DNA of 34,093 bases from Bacillota bacterium (GTDB lineage Bacteria; Bacillota; Clostridia; Oscillospirales; Oscillospiraceae): contig JAUNCL010000025.1 of NCBI GenBank assembly GCA_030535235.1, forward strand, positions 1-34,093, given 5' to 3'. Shown here in pieces: positions 22,054 to 32,073 of this stretch (position 1 is its first letter; every line of letters starts with the position of its first letter). A program made the position numbers and the translations under genes. Under the pieces are notes generated by a model. It saw only the letters and a list, made by a program, of their open reading frames with translations, was not told the DNA's origin and did not search any database.

Positions 22054-23541
22054 ATGAATTATGTCAGCACAAGAAACAAGACCGTGAGCCTGACCGCCAG
22101 CCAGGCCATTGCCCAGGGCCTGGCCCGGGACGGCGGCCTGCTCACCCCCGAGGTCTTTCCCAAGATCACCCCTGCCATGCTGGAGGACTGGAAGGGCAAG
22201 CCCTACGGCCAGCGGGCCGTGGCGGTCATGAAGCTCTTTCTGGAGGATTTTTCCGAGGAGGAGCTCACCGGCTTTACCCAGGCCGGCTACTCCGCTGAGA
22301 AGTTTGACGACAGCCGGGTGGCGCCCCTTCACACCCTCAACGACAACACCCACTGCCTGGAGCTGTGGCACGGCCCCACCTCCGCCTTCAAGGACATGGC
22401 CCTGCAGATCCTGCCCCACCTGCTCTCCGCCTCCCTGGTGAAGAACCGGGAGGAGAAGACCGTGTGCATCTTAGTGGCTACCTCCGGCGACACCGGCAAG
22501 GCCGCCCTGGAGGGCTTCAAGGACGTGGACCGCACCAAGATCCTGGTGTTTTACCCCAAGGATGGCGTCTCCGAGGTCCAGGCCCTGCAGATGAAGACCC
22601 AGGAGGGGGGCAACGTGGGGGTCTGCGCCGTCCACGGCAACTTCGACGACGCCCAGACCGGCGTGAAGATCCTCTTCTCCGATGAAAAGCTCCGGGCCGA
22701 TCTGGCAGAGCGGGGGTACTTCCTGTCCTCTGCCAACTCCATCAACTGGGGCCGCATCCTGCCTCAGCTGGTGTACTACATCTCTGCCTACTGCGATCTG
22801 CTGAACGCCGGCAAGATCCAGATGGGCGACAAGGTCAACTACTGCGTCCCCACCGGAAACTTCGGCAACATCCTGGCCTGCTGGTACGCCAAGCAGATGG
22901 GCCTGCCCGTGGGCAAGCTGATCTGTGCTTCCAACAGCAACAATGTCCTCACCGAGTTCATCGACACCGGGGTGTACGACAAGAACCGCCCCTTCCACAC
23001 CACCATGTCTCCCTCCATGGACATCCTGGTGTCCAGCAACCTGGAGCGGCTCCTCTTCGCCCTGACCAATCAGGACGACCAGGCCGTGGCGGGCTACATG
23101 AAGCAGCTCAGTGAGACCGGCCGCTATGAGGTCACCGACGAGCTGAAGGCCAGACTGAAGGAGGAGTTCTTCGGTGGCTTCTGCGACGAGGCCAAGACCA
23201 GCGAGGTCATTGCCAAGGTCTGGAAAGAGCACAACTATCTGATCGACCCCCACACCGCCGTGGCCTATCAGGTCATGGAGGAATACCGGGCCGCCAGCGG
23301 CGACCGGACCCAGACCGTCTTCGTCTCCACCGCCAGCCCCTTCAAGTTCTGCGACAGCGTGCTGACCAGCCTGGGGGTGGAGGAGGTCCGGCCCGGCATT
23401 GAGGCCCTGGATCAGCTCAACCAGGTCACCGGCCGTCCCGCTCCCGGCCCCCTGGCCGCCCTGCGGGACAAGGAGATCCGCTTCGAGGAGCACGTGGACA
23501 AGGAGCAGATGATGGACGTGGTCCTCACCATGCTGAAATAA
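22054..23541 (+). CDS. thrC: Threonine synthase
   Basis: The 495-aa PLP enzyme converts O-phosphohomoserine to threonine. Motifs include the N-terminal NYVSTRNKT, WHGPTSAFKDMALQILP with the PLP lysine, ATSGDTGKAALEGF and the glycine-rich PTGNFGNILACWYAKQMGLP. The length and N-terminal domain fit the long bacterial form. The ATG at 22054 is preferred because the conserved MNYVSTRN starts there; a GTG at 22045 closer to AAAAGG is an alternative. It starts 49 bp after yraN with no terminator between, so read-through from the rbgA operon is possible. No hom or thrB gene is in the window. Confidence 0.96.
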   Translation: MNYVSTRNKTVSLTASQAIAQGLARDGGLLTPEVFPKITPAMLEDWKGKPYGQRAVAVMKLFLEDFSEEELTGFTQAGYSAEKFDDSRVAPLHTLNDNTHCLELWHGPTSAFKDMALQILPHLLSASLVKNREEKTVCILVATSGDTGKAALEGFKDVDRTKILVFYPKDGVSEVQALQMKTQEGGNVGVCAVHGNFDDAQTGVKILFSDEKLRADLAERGYFLSSANSINWGRILPQLVYYISAYCDLLNAGKIQMGDKVNYCVPTGNFGNILACWYAKQMGLPVGKLICASNSNNVLTEFIDTGVYDKNRPFHTTMSPSMDILVSSNLERLLFALTNQDDQAVAGYMKQLSETGRYEVTDELKARLKEEFFGGFCDEAKTSEVIAKVWKEHNYLIDPHTAVAYQVMEEYRAASGDRTQTVFVSTASPFKFCDSVLTSLGVEEVRPGIEALDQLNQVTGRPAPGPLAALRDKEIRFEEHVDKEQMMDVVLTMLK

Positions 23542-23588
23542 TCCGGTTCCGGAAAAGAAATCAAAACTCTGTCAGGTGGTGAATCAGG

Positions 23589-24293
23589 TTGGCATTATAC
23601 GTGATCGGGGACACCCATCTGTCCCTGAACAGCAGCAAGCCCATGGACGTCTTCGGCGGCGCGTGGGAGGGGTACATGGAAAAACTGGCCCAGGGTTTCT
23701 CCGTCCTCACCCCGGATGACACCCTGGTCATCGCCGGGGATGTCTCCTGGGGCATGAGCCTGGAGGAGTCCGAGCAGGACTTCGCCTGGCTCCACGCCCT
23801 GCCGGGAGAGAAGATCCTTCTCAAGGGCAACCACGACTACTGGTGGAACACGGCGGCCAAGATGAACCGGTTTTTCCAGGAGAAGGGGTTTGACTCCCTC
23901 CACATCCTCCACAACAACTGTTACTACTACGGGGACGTGGCCCTCTGCGGCACCCGGGGGTGGTTCTATGAGGAGGACAAGGAGGGCAAGAGCGCCAAGG
24001 TCTTCAACCGGGAGCTCCAGCGGCTGGAGACCTCTCTGAAAGCGGCGGGGGAGGCGGAAAAGCTGTGCTTCCTCCACTACCCCCCCTTCTACACCGGCTA
24101 CCGGTGTGAGCCCATCCTGGAGCTGCTGGAGAAGTACCGGGTGAAGGCCTGCTATTACGGCCATCTCCACGGCGGCAGCCACCGGCTGGCCATCCAGGGA
24201 ATCAGCGGTACGGTGGACTACCGACTCATTTCGGCAGATTTTTTGAAGTTCCGGCCGGAAAAAATTCTGGAATCCGGAAAAAAAGACTGGTAA
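23589..24293 (+). CDS. Calcineurin-like metallophosphoesterase
   Basis: The 234-aa protein contains all metal-binding blocks of the family: GDTHLS (D-x-H), IAGDVSWG, LKGNHDYWW, CFLHYPP and YYGHLHG. It is a cytoplasmic phosphoesterase of unassigned substrate. It uses a TTG start at 23589, chosen because AGGTGGTG lies just upstream and the first strand of the domain (ALYVIGDTH) begins right there; no ATG fits. It follows thrC by 47 bp and precedes tig, which has its own promoter. Confidence 0.92.
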   Translation: MALYVIGDTHLSLNSSKPMDVFGGAWEGYMEKLAQGFSVLTPDDTLVIAGDVSWGMSLEESEQDFAWLHALPGEKILLKGNHDYWWNTAAKMNRFFQEKGFDSLHILHNNCYYYGDVALCGTRGWFYEEDKEGKSAKVFNRELQRLETSLKAAGEAEKLCFLHYPPFYTGYRCEPILELLEKYRVKACYYGHLHGGSHRLAIQGISGTVDYRLISADFLKFRPEKILESGKKDW

Positions 24294-24307
24294 TTCGCCA
24301 TAGAATC

Positions 24308-24316
24308 TGCTATGAT
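24308..24316 (+). promoter_or_regulatory. Extended -10 promoter of tig
   Basis: TGCTATGAT forms an extended -10 element (TG-n-TATGAT) about 80 nt before the tig ATG; no good -35 box is present. The leader can form GCCCTC/GAGGGC pairing (24340s with 24369-24374). Confidence 0.5.
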
Positions 24317-24397
24317 ATCCCATATATACTGCAATATCATGCCCTCCCATGGTTTTTGTTTGATGTGAGAGGGCGTTTTACAGGAGGAAAAAAGGAC

Positions 24398-25867
24398 ATG
24401 AATGTCAAGAGCGTTGTTGAAAACAAGGAAAAGTTTGAAGTCGAACTGATCGTCGAGGTCGGTCAGGAAGAGTTCGAAGCTGCCATTGAAAAGGTCTATC
24501 GCAAGAGCCGCGGCAACATCTCCGTCCCCGGCTTCCGTAAGGGCAAGGCCCCCCGGAAGGTCATCGAAGGTATGTATGGCGCCGGCGTGTTCTATGAAGA
24601 CGCCATCGAAGAGATCTATCCCGAAGCCTGCACTGCCGCCATCAAGGAAAAGGGCCTGGACCATGTGGCTCCCCCTCAGGTGGAGATCCTGACCCTGGGC
24701 AAAGAGGGCTTCTCCTTCAAGGCGGTCGTGACCGTTCGTCCCGAAGTCACCCTGAAGCAGTATAAGGGCCTGGAGGCCGACAAGGTTCTGCCCACCATCA
24801 CCGAGGAGGCCGTGGACAACGAACTGAAGCAGTACGTGGAGCGCGCCACCCAGCTGGTAGCCGTGGAGCGCGAGGCGCAGATGGGCGACACCGCTGTCAT
24901 CGACTACGAGGGTCTGAAGGACGGCGTGGCTTTCGCCGGCGGCACCGCAAAGGGCTATGAGCTGGCCCTGGGCTCCGGCACCTTCATCCCCGGCTTTGAG
25001 GAGCAGGTGGTCGGCATGAAGGCCGGCGACGAGAAGGACATCGAGCTGACCTTCCCCGCAGAGTACCACGCTGAGGAGCTGGCAGGCCAGCCCGTGGTCT
25101 TCAAGGTCAAGTGCATCGAGGTCAAGGAGAAGCAGGCTCCCGCTCTGGACGATGAGTTCGCAAAGGACGTCTCCGAGTTCGACACTCTGGACGAGTTCAA
25201 GGCAGACCTGAAGAACAAGATCATCGACCGCAACATGCAGCAGAGCGAGGCCAAGTTCCGTCAGGCCCTTCTGGCTCAGCTGTGCGACCAGATCGACATC
25301 GAACTGCCCGAAGCCATGGTCGAGACCCAGATCGACCGCTTTGTTGACAACTACGCCGCCCGTCTGGAGTCCCAGGGCATCTCCCTGGAGACCTACATGC
25401 AGTACATGCAGATGGACGTGAAGCAGATCCGCGACGACCTGCGTGAGCCCGCCATCACCCAGACCAAGCAGCAGCTGGCTCTGGACGCTGTGGTTGCCGC
25501 CGAGAACATCGTCATCTCCGACGAAGAGGTGGAGGCCGAGGTCAAGAAGGCAGCCGCCAGCCTGAACATGCCCTATGAGCGCGTGGTGGAGGGCCTGGAC
25601 AGCGAGAACCTGAAGAAGGACCTGGCCCGCGACAAGGCCATGGCCGTGGTGGCTGAGAACGCCAAGGCCAACATGATCGCCGCAGAGGCCGACGACGGCG
25701 AGATCAAGCTGACCTCCGTCACCAAGGAAGAGGTCGAGGCAGAGAAGGAAGAGAAGAAGGCGAAGAAGACCAAAGCCAAGAAGACCACCGAAGAGGGTGA
25801 AGAGGCTCCCAAGAAGACCACCCGCAAGAAGAAGGCTGACGCCGAGGCTGAGAAGGTCGAGGAATAA
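24398..25867 (+). CDS. tig: Trigger factor (ribosome-associated chaperone/prolyl isomerase)
   Basis: The 489-aa protein has the three trigger factor domains. The N-terminal ribosome-binding domain has the signature VPGFRKGKAPRKVIE at about residues 43-57. The FKBP-type isomerase domain covers about 150-240 (GDTAVIDYEG, GSGTFIPGFEEQVVGMKAGD). The C-terminal chaperone domain runs to about 440. A Lys/Glu/Ala-rich tail of about 45 residues follows, longer than in the B. subtilis protein and probably disordered. It binds nascent chains at the exit tunnel. The ATG at 24398 follows CAGGAGG. It heads the tig-clpP-clpX-lon block, an order widely kept in bacteria. Confidence 0.97.
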   Translation: MNVKSVVENKEKFEVELIVEVGQEEFEAAIEKVYRKSRGNISVPGFRKGKAPRKVIEGMYGAGVFYEDAIEEIYPEACTAAIKEKGLDHVAPPQVEILTLGKEGFSFKAVVTVRPEVTLKQYKGLEADKVLPTITEEAVDNELKQYVERATQLVAVEREAQMGDTAVIDYEGLKDGVAFAGGTAKGYELALGSGTFIPGFEEQVVGMKAGDEKDIELTFPAEYHAEELAGQPVVFKVKCIEVKEKQAPALDDEFAKDVSEFDTLDEFKADLKNKIIDRNMQQSEAKFRQALLAQLCDQIDIELPEAMVETQIDRFVDNYAARLESQGISLETYMQYMQMDVKQIRDDLREPAITQTKQQLALDAVVAAENIVISDEEVEAEVKKAAASLNMPYERVVEGLDSENLKKDLARDKAMAVVAENAKANMIAAEADDGEIKLTSVTKEEVEAEKEEKKAKKTKAKKTTEEGEEAPKKTTRKKKADAEAEKVEE

Positions 25868-25921
25868 TCTTCCTTTCGGTGGGGTATACTTACTCTGACT
25901 GAAAAAAAGGAGATCCAAATC

Positions 25922-26503
25922 ATGAGTTTAGTACCCTATGTAGTTGAACAGACCAGCCGGGGAGAGCGGTCCTATGACATTTTCTCCCGTTTATTGAACG
26001 ACCGGATCATCTTCCTGTCGGAAGAGGTCAACGATACCACGGCCAGCCTCATTGTGGCCCAGCTGCTGTATCTGGAGGCCCAGAATCCGGACCAGGACAT
26101 CCAGTTCTACATCAACAGCCCCGGCGGTTCTGTCACGGCAGGTATGGCGATCTACGACACCATGCAGTATATCAAGTGCGACGTGTCCACCATCTGCATC
26201 GGTATGGCAGCCAGCATGGGCGCCTTCCTGCTGGCCGCCGGCACCAAGGGCAAGCGCATGGCGCTGCCCAACGCGGAGATCATGATCCATCAGCCCTCCG
26301 CCGGCACCCAGGGTCAAATCACCGATATGGCCATTCACTTGAAGCGTCTGGAGATCATCAAGAAGCGCATGAACCACATCCTTTCCGAAAACACCGGGAA
26401 GCCCCTTGATGTGGTCACCGCCGACTGCGAGCGCGATAACTTCATGTCCGCGGAAGAAGCTGTGGCATACGGTCTCATTGACAAAGTGATCGATAAGCGC
26501 TGA
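25922..26503 (+). CDS. clpP: ATP-dependent Clp protease proteolytic subunit
   Basis: The 193-aa serine protease has its catalytic triad at Ser98 ([11 protein letters not shown]), His123 (EIMIHQPS) and Asp172 (ERDNFMSA), the same numbers as the model enzymes. The short N-terminus ([20 protein letters not shown]) is the usual propeptide region that is clipped on assembly of the 14-mer. AAGGAGAT precedes the ATG. A TATACT at 25885-25890 might serve a weak local promoter. It pairs with clpX directly downstream, separated by an intergenic terminator-like hairpin. Confidence 0.98.
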   Translation: MSLVPYVVEQTSRGERSYDIFSRLLNDRIIFLSEEVNDTTASLIVAQLLYLEAQNPDQDIQFYINSPGGSVTAGMAIYDTMQYIKCDVSTICIGMAASMGAFLLAAGTKGKRMALPNAEIMIHQPSAGTQGQITDMAIHLKRLEIIKKRMNHILSENTGKPLDVVTADCERDNFMSAEEAVAYGLIDKVIDKR

Positions 26504-26512
26504 TACGAGTTG

Positions 26513-26542
26513 AAAAGGGGGGCGTTTTCCGTCCCCCTTTTT
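26513..26542 (+). terminator. Terminator or attenuator between clpP and clpX
   Basis: AAAAGGGGGGCG (26513-26524) pairs with CGTCCCCCTTTT (26530-26541) with one G-T pair and a 5-nt loop, followed by a T. It starts seven bases after the clpP stop and would reduce clpX relative to clpP. Confidence 0.8.
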
Positions 26543-26602
26543 CTGCGTTATCCCCCTTCGGTGAAGGGCGGGGCGACGCATAAGAAAGAGGTGAATGGTT
26601 CT

Positions 26603-27916
26603 ATGACCAAAAATGACGACAAGCGGGCGATCCGCTGCTCCTTCTGCGGCAAGCACCAGGATCAGGTTGCAAAGATCATCGCCGGTCCCGGCGCCTACAT
26701 CTGCAACGAGTGCGTCCACCTGTGCATGGACATCCTGGATGACATGCCTTCCCTGGAGGATCAGGTCGCGCCGGATATGCCCGATATCATCCCGAATCCC
26801 AAGGAAATCAAAACCTATCTGGATGAATATATCGTGGGCCAGGACGCGGCCAAGGTGGCTCTGTCTGTGGCCGTGTACAACCACTACAAGCGCATCTACT
26901 TCGGCGGCGGCGACGATGTGGAGCTCCAGAAGAGCAACATCCTCCTCCTGGGCCCCACCGGCAGCGGTAAGACCCTCCTGGCTCAGACCCTGGCCAAGAT
27001 CCTGAAGGTTCCCTTCGCCATCGCCGACGCCACCACCCTCACCGAGGCCGGCTACGTGGGCGACGATGTGGAGAACATCCTCCTGCGGCTGGTCCAGGCC
27101 GCCGACTACGACGTGGAGCAGGCGGAACGGGGCATCATTTACATCGACGAGATGGATAAAATCGCCCGAAAGAGCGAAAATACCTCTATCACCCGTGACG
27201 TCTCCGGCGAAGGCGTTCAGCAGGCTCTGCTGAAGATCCTGGAGGGCACCGTGGCCAACGTGCCCCCCCAGGGTGGCCGGAAGCACCCCCACCAGGAGTT
27301 CATCCAGGTGAACACCCGGAACATCCTCTTCATCTGCGGCGGCGCCTTCGACGGCGTGGAGAAGATCATCGAGAAGCGGGTGAACCAGAAGGGCATCGGC
27401 TTCGGCGCGGAGATCATGGGGAAGAAGGAGCTGGAGCAGCGCAACGTGCTCAGCCAGATCCAGCCCCACGACCTGCTGAAGTTCGGCATCATCCCCGAGC
27501 TCATCGGCCGCCTGCCGGTGATCACCGCCCTGTCCCCCCTGAGCCGGGAGGATCTGGTCAAGATCCTCACCGAGCCCAAGAACGCCCTGGTGAAGCAGTA
27601 TCAGAAGCTTCTGGAGTACGACATGGTGGACCTGGTCTTCGAGCCCGGCGCTCTGGAGGCTGTGGCCGACAAGTCCATGGAGCGGGGCATCGGCGCCCGG
27701 GGCCTGCGGGCTGTGCTGGAGGAGGTCATGACCCAGATCATGTACGACATCCCCTCCGACGGCACCATCACCGAGGTGGACATCACCGCCGAGAGCGTGC
27801 GGGGCGAGGAGGCCCCCAAGCTCATCCGCGATCCTGAGCGGCCCCCGAGGCCCCGACTGGGCGCCGCTGCGCTGCGGGCCCAGAGCGGCGGACTGGACAG
27901 CCGGGACGCAATGTGA
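26603..27916 (+). CDS. clpX: Clp protease ATP-binding subunit ClpX
   Basis: The 437-aa AAA+ unfoldase begins with a C4 zinc finger (CSFCGK...CNECVHLC, about residues 13-40) for adaptor binding. It then has Walker A GPTGSGKT, the pore loop GYVGDDVE, Walker [12 protein letters not shown], the RKH loop GGRKHPHQ, the IGF loop that docks on ClpP (KGIGFGAE) and the sensor-2 GARGLR. The ATG at 26603 follows AGAGGTGA; an earlier in-frame ATG overlaps the terminator. The last 30 residues after KLIRDPE are Pro/Arg/Ala/Gly-rich and not part of the fold. It feeds substrates to ClpP encoded upstream. Confidence 0.98.
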   Translation: MTKNDDKRAIRCSFCGKHQDQVAKIIAGPGAYICNECVHLCMDILDDMPSLEDQVAPDMPDIIPNPKEIKTYLDEYIVGQDAAKVALSVAVYNHYKRIYFGGGDDVELQKSNILLLGPTGSGKTLLAQTLAKILKVPFAIADATTLTEAGYVGDDVENILLRLVQAADYDVEQAERGIIYIDEMDKIARKSENTSITRDVSGEGVQQALLKILEGTVANVPPQGGRKHPHQEFIQVNTRNILFICGGAFDGVEKIIEKRVNQKGIGFGAEIMGKKELEQRNVLSQIQPHDLLKFGIIPELIGRLPVITALSPLSREDLVKILTEPKNALVKQYQKLLEYDMVDLVFEPGALEAVADKSMERGIGARGLRAVLEEVMTQIMYDIPSDGTITEVDITAESVRGEEAPKLIRDPERPPRPRLGAAALRAQSGGLDSRDAM

Positions 27917-27970
27917 TCCCTGCGGCGCACCCCGCAAGGGGGATACGGCGCAGACGAAGTAAGCAACATG

Positions 27971-27996
27971 CGGGCGGAGGGGAAACTCTCCGCCCG
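27971..27996 (+). terminator. Hairpin after clpX
   Basis: CGGGCGGAG (27971-27979) and CTCCGCCCG (27988-27996) form a perfect 9-bp stem with an 8-nt loop; only a weak T-run follows. Partial termination or RNA stabilisation is possible. Confidence 0.55.
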
Positions 27997-28024
27997 TTGT
28001 GATACTACGCTATCTCTATGTAAT
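27997..28024 (+). promoter_or_regulatory. Candidate promoter of lon
   Basis: TTGTGA (27997-28002), a 16-bp spacer and TGTAAT (28019-28024), about 35 nt before the lon ATG. Both boxes are imperfect. No CIRCE-type or CtsR-type heptad repeat was seen. Confidence 0.4.
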
Positions 28025-28058
28025 CATCGAAACATTTCACTGAAAGGAGTGAATTGGT

Positions 28059-30476
28059 ATGCCAGAGGAAGAAAAGATCCCGCTGCTCACCCTGCCGGCC
28101 CTGGCGCTGCGGGGTCTGACGGTCTATCCCAAGATGATGGTCCACTTTGATGTGGGCCGGGAAGCTTCCATCAAGGCCCTGGAGGAATCCATGTCCTCCA
28201 ACAAGCCCATTTTCCTGGTGGCCCAGAAGGACATCCGGGTGGAAGCCCCTGACATGAACCATCTCTTCTCCGTGGGTACGGTCTCCGTGGTGCGGCAGAT
28301 CCTCCGCCTGCCCGGCAAGTCCATCCGGGTCATGGTGGAGGGCCAGTACCGGGCCAGACTCCACGACCTGGTGGAAACCGACCCCTTCCTGGTGGCCGAG
28401 ATCGAGCCCTTGGAGGCCCCTGCGGTGGAGGGCAGAGCCAACGGCCTCAAGGCCGAGGCGGCCATCCGCCAGTCCTACGAGCTCTTCGACCGCTACACTG
28501 AGCTGACCCCCAAGAACACCTCCCCGGACATGCTCATGAACATCATGTCCAGCGAGGACCCCGGCTATATCGCCGACTTCATCGCCCAGAACATCTCCAT
28601 GCGGGTGCTGGACAAGCAGTCCATCCTGGACGAGCTGCGGCCCATCCAGCGGCTGAGCAAGATGAACCGCCTCCTCCACCGGGAGGTGGAGATCCTGGAG
28701 ATGGAGCAGAGCATCCAGCGCCGGGTCCAGGAGAACATGACCCAGAACCAGAAGGACGCCTTCCTGCGGGAGCAGGTCCGGGTGATCCAGGAGGAGCTGG
28801 GGGACGACGGGGACGGCGAGATCGCCGCCTACCGCCGGCGGATCGCCGAGGCCAAGCTGCCCCAGGAGGTGGAGGAGAAGCTTCTCAAGGAAGTGACCCA
28901 CCTGGAAAAGCAGCCCTTCGGCTCGGCTGAGGCCTCCGTCCTGCGGAACTACCTGGATGTGTGCTTAGAACTGCCCTGGACCAAGAAGTCCAAGGAGCGC
29001 GTCAACGTCCAGGCCGCCCGCAAGATCCTGGACGCCGACCACTTCGGCCTGGAGGAGGTCAAGGAGCGGATCCTGGAGTTTTTGGCCGTGAAGCAGCTGG
29101 CCCCCGACCTGCGGGGACAGATCATCTGTCTGGTAGGCCCCCCCGGCGTGGGCAAGACCTCCATCGGCATGTCCATGGCCAAGGCCATGAACCGGAAGCT
29201 GGCCCGGATCTCCCTGGGCGGCGTCCACGACGAGGCGGAGATCCGGGGCCACCGGAAGACCTATGTGGGGGCTATGCCCGGCCGCATCATGAACGCCCTG
29301 CGGCAGGCCGGCACGAAAAATCCCCTGCTGCTGCTGGACGAGATCGACAAGTTAGGCAGCGACATGCGGGGCGACCCCGGCGCTGCCCTGCTGGAGGTCC
29401 TGGACAGCGAGCAGAACAGCACCTTCCGGGACCACTTTGTGGAGTTGCCCTTCGACCTGTCCGACGTGCTCTTCATCACCACGGCCAACACCACCTCCAC
29501 CATCCCCAAGCCGTTGCTGGACCGGATGGAGGTCATCGAGCTGGCCAGCTACACCGATGAGGAGAAGCTGCAGATCGCCCGGAACCACCTGATCCCCAAG
29601 CAGCTCAAGCGCCACGGGCTGAAGAAGAACCAGTTAAAGCTCACCGACGACGCCATCCGGGAGGTCATCGTGTCCTACACCCGGGAGTCCGGCGTCCGGA
29701 TCCTGGAGCGCGAGCTGGGCTCCCTCTGCCGGAAGGCCGCCATGGCCATCGTCTCTGACGGGGTCAAGAGCGTCCATGTCACCGGGGATACCTTGGAGCA
29801 GTACCTGGGCCCCCGGAAGTACTACCCCGAGAAGAACGGCATGGAGAACCAGGTGGGTCTGGTCAACGGCCTGGCCTGGACCTCCGTGGGAGGCACCCTG
29901 CTGGAGGTCGAGGTCAACGTCCTGGACGGCTCCGGCAAGATCGAGATCACCGGCAACCTGGGCAACGTGATGAAGGAGTCCGCCAAGGCGGCCTTCTCTT
30001 ATATCCGCAGCCGGGCGGTCCAGCTGGGGGTGGAGCCCAACTTCTACAAAGAGAAGGACATCCACATCCACTTCCCCGAGGGGGCAGTCCCCAAGGACGG
30101 ACCCTCCGCCGGTATCACCATGTGCACCGCCATGGTCTCCGCCCTGACCGGAATCCCCGTCCGGGGAGACGTGGCCATGACCGGCGAGATCACCCTGCGG
30201 GGCCGGGTCCTGCCCATCGGCGGTTTACGGGAGAAGTCCATGGCCGCCCTGCGCAACGGCATCCACACCGTCATCATCCCCAAGGACAACGAGGCCGACC
30301 TGGAGAGGATCGACCAGACCGTCCGGAACGCCCTGCACTTCATCCCGGTGTCCCATGTGGATCAGGTGCTGGCCAACGCCCTGGAACGGCCGCCCCTGGC
30401 GGAGCCTGCCCCGGAAGGAGAGCTGGGCGCGGGCATGAGCGGCGGGGAGACCCGCACCCCCCTTCACCAAGCATAA
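28059..30476 (+). CDS. lon: ATP-dependent Lon protease
   Basis: The 805-aa protein has the LonA layout: an N-terminal substrate-binding domain to about residue 200, a helical linker, and an AAA+ domain with Walker [32 protein letters not shown] and Walker [10 protein letters not shown] follow. The C-terminal protease has Ser683 (PKDGPSAG) and Lys726 ([10 protein letters not shown]), 43 residues apart as in E. coli. GAAAGGAGTGAATTGGT precedes the ATG. The C-terminal tail of about 25 residues is Pro/Glu/Gly-rich. It degrades damaged and regulatory proteins in the cytoplasm. It follows clpX by 142 bp. Confidence 0.98.
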   Translation: MPEEEKIPLLTLPALALRGLTVYPKMMVHFDVGREASIKALEESMSSNKPIFLVAQKDIRVEAPDMNHLFSVGTVSVVRQILRLPGKSIRVMVEGQYRARLHDLVETDPFLVAEIEPLEAPAVEGRANGLKAEAAIRQSYELFDRYTELTPKNTSPDMLMNIMSSEDPGYIADFIAQNISMRVLDKQSILDELRPIQRLSKMNRLLHREVEILEMEQSIQRRVQENMTQNQKDAFLREQVRVIQEELGDDGDGEIAAYRRRIAEAKLPQEVEEKLLKEVTHLEKQPFGSAEASVLRNYLDVCLELPWTKKSKERVNVQAARKILDADHFGLEEVKERILEFLAVKQLAPDLRGQIICLVGPPGVGKTSIGMSMAKAMNRKLARISLGGVHDEAEIRGHRKTYVGAMPGRIMNALRQAGTKNPLLLLDEIDKLGSDMRGDPGAALLEVLDSEQNSTFRDHFVELPFDLSDVLFITTANTTSTIPKPLLDRMEVIELASYTDEEKLQIARNHLIPKQLKRHGLKKNQLKLTDDAIREVIVSYTRESGVRILERELGSLCRKAAMAIVSDGVKSVHVTGDTLEQYLGPRKYYPEKNGMENQVGLVNGLAWTSVGGTLLEVEVNVLDGSGKIEITGNLGNVMKESAKAAFSYIRSRAVQLGVEPNFYKEKDIHIHFPEGAVPKDGPSAGITMCTAMVSALTGIPVRGDVAMTGEITLRGRVLPIGGLREKSMAALRNGIHTVIIPKDNEADLERIDQTVRNALHFIPVSHVDQVLANALERPPLAEPAPEGELGAGMSGGETRTPLHQA

Positions 30477-30484
30477 TTCACCTG

Positions 30485-30521
30485 CCGGGGAGCCCGAACC
30501 GCCACGGGACAGGCTCCCCGG
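30485..30521 (+). terminator. Hairpin between lon and ysxC
   Basis: CCGGGGAGCC (30485-30494) and GGCTCCCCGG (30512-30521) form a perfect 10-bp stem with a 17-nt loop. No T-run follows, so this is likely a partial terminator or a 3' stabiliser inside the operon. Confidence 0.5.
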
Positions 30522-30542
30522 AGGGACAGAAGGAGGTATGGC

Positions 30543-31160
30543 ATGAGACTGAATACACAGAACGCGGCGTTTATCCGCTCCGCGGCGAAGATGGCGGACT
30601 GTCCCCGGGACGCCCTGCCCCAGATCGCCTTTGCCGGCCGGTCCAACGTGGGCAAATCCTCCGTCATCAACCGGCTCCTGGGCCGGAAAAACTTTGCCCG
30701 GGTGGGTTCCGCACCGGGTAAGACCACCCATATCAACTATTTCCGCATCGACGATCAGGTCTACTTCGTGGACCTGCCCGGCTACGGTTACGCCAAGGTC
30801 TCCAAGCAGGAGAGAGCCCGGTGGGGCAGACTCATTGAGCAGTGGTTTGACGACACCAGCCTGCTGACCCTGGGCCTGCTGCTGGTGGACATCCGACATA
30901 AGCCCACCCAGGACGACTGCGGCATGGCCCAGTGGTTCAAGGCCAGCGGAAAGCCCTTTGTGGTGGTGGCAAACAAGCACGACAAGATCAAGAAGAGCGA
31001 GTGGGAACCCAATGTGGCCCGCATCCGCGAGACCCTGGAGCTGTCGGAGGAGACCCCGGTGATCTCCTTCTCCGCGGAAAAGGGGACCGGCAGGGAGGAG
31101 CTCATGGCCATCATCCTGGATCACATCCAGGCGACGAAAGAGCGCGTCGAGGCCCAGTGA
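30543..31160 (+). CDS. ysxC: Ribosome biogenesis GTP-binding protein YsxC/YihA/EngB
   Basis: The 205-aa TrmE-Era-EngA-YihA GTPase has G1 GRSNVGKSS, G2 around PGKTTHINYF, G3 DLPGYGYAKV, G4 NKHDK and G5 SAEKG. It binds and matures the 50S subunit. AAGGAGG lies six bases before the ATG. It follows lon, a gene order conserved in Firmicutes (lon-ysxC), and is followed after 30 bp by the formate/nitrite-type channel gene. Confidence 0.97.
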   Translation: MRLNTQNAAFIRSAAKMADCPRDALPQIAFAGRSNVGKSSVINRLLGRKNFARVGSAPGKTTHINYFRIDDQVYFVDLPGYGYAKVSKQERARWGRLIEQWFDDTSLLTLGLLLVDIRHKPTQDDCGMAQWFKASGKPFVVVANKHDKIKKSEWEPNVARIRETLELSEETPVISFSAEKGTGREELMAIILDHIQATKERVEAQ

Positions 31161-31190
31161 CCACGCCCTTCCAAGGAGAAAGGAACAAGC

Positions 31191-31871
31191 ATGAAACGTA
31201 TTTGGGGCACGTTTTTGTACGCCCTCATGGCCGGGTTCTGCATCGGCCTGGGCGGCACGGTTTTTCTGCGGTTAAAGGACGCCTTTCCCGGCGGCAATGT
31301 GGTGGGGGCCTTCTTCTTTGCCATCGGCCTTTTCGCCATCTGCACCCGGGGATACAACCTGTTCACCGGCAAGGCCTGCTATCTCTTCGATAACCCCTGG
31401 CCGGGCTACCTCATCGACCTGCTCATCATCTGGGCGGGCAACCTGGTCGGCACCATGCTCATCGGCGGCATGGAGCGGCTCACCGGCATCTGCGGGGCGG
31501 AGGCAGGGATCAACGTCACCGCCCACACCCTGGTGTCCGCCAAGATGGACGCCACCCTGCTGAGTCTCTTCCTGCTGGGCTTCCTGTGCAACGTGTGCAT
31601 CTTCGCAGCGGTGAACGGCTATGCCAACAACCCCCACGAGCTGGGCAAGTACCTGGCCATTTTCCTGGGGGTCACGGTGTTCATCGTCTGCGGCATGGAG
31701 CACAGCGTGGCGGACATGTATTACTGGGCGGTCTCCGGGATCCTCTATGAGGCCCCGGGCCAGTCCCTGCTGCGGCTGGTGGTGATCTCCCTGGGGAACG
31801 TGGCCGGTGGCCTGTTCCTCCGTCTGGGGGAGAAGTGGAAGGAGCGCCTGGACGGCAAACAGCCGGGATAA
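31191..31871 (+). CDS. Formate/nitrite transporter (FNT) family protein
   Basis: This 226-aa protein has six predicted membrane helices. FNT signatures are LFTGKACYLFD (first re-entrant half-helix), NLVGTMLIG, LGFLCNVCIFAAV, and VCGMEHSVADMYYW with the central His that controls the pore. It is shorter than FocA or NirC (260-285 residues), with a very short N-terminus. FNT channels pass formate, nitrite or hydrosulfide; formate export would suit a fermenter, but the substrate is inferred. AAGGAG precedes the ATG, and a strong terminator follows 15 bp after the stop. It is the last gene of the GC-rich block. Confidence 0.9.
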   Translation: MKRIWGTFLYALMAGFCIGLGGTVFLRLKDAFPGGNVVGAFFFAIGLFAICTRGYNLFTGKACYLFDNPWPGYLIDLLIIWAGNLVGTMLIGGMERLTGICGAEAGINVTAHTLVSAKMDATLLSLFLLGFLCNVCIFAAVNGYANNPHELGKYLAIFLGVTVFIVCGMEHSVADMYYWAVSGILYEAPGQSLLRLVVISLGNVAGGLFLRLGEKWKERLDGKQPG

Positions 31872-31886
31872 CGTTCCGATCAAACA

Positions 31887-31928
31887 AAAAACGTCGAAGG
31901 CATCGCAAAAAATGCCTTCGACGTTTTT
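31887..31928 (+). terminator. Strong intrinsic terminator after the FNT gene
   Basis: AAAAACGTCGAAGGCAT (31887-31903) and ATGCCTTCGACGTTTTT (31912-31928) form a perfect 17-bp stem with an 8-nt loop, ending in a T-run. It marks the boundary to the AT-rich right edge. Confidence 0.9.
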
Positions 31929-31971
31929 CTGTCTGTGGAGAAAGTCGTGTACCATTTTGTGGAGTTGTGTC

Positions 31972-32000
31972 TTGCCGTTGTGTGGCAAAGTTGGTATACT
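31972..32000 (+). promoter_or_regulatory. Promoter of the AT-rich hydrolase-GNAT-ACT-nitrilase cassette
   Basis: TTGCCG (31972-31977), a 17-bp spacer and TATACT (31995-32000). TTGCC...GGCAA (31972-31986) forms a small dyad over the -35 box and could be an operator. Confidence 0.65.
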
Positions 32001-32073
32001 CAAATATGAAAGCCATTTGAATAAATGTATTTGTTTGATAGACAAATCGGAATTTATTGTTGGAGGGATGAGT

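Noticed and set aside
24218-25918. 566-codon minus-strand frame opposite tig
   Set aside because: Leu/Gly/Val-rich repeat-like translation caused by the codon bias of tig on the other strand.
25991-27937. 648-codon minus-strand frame opposite clpP and clpX
   Set aside because: Antisense of two highly conserved genes; biased composition and no start signals.
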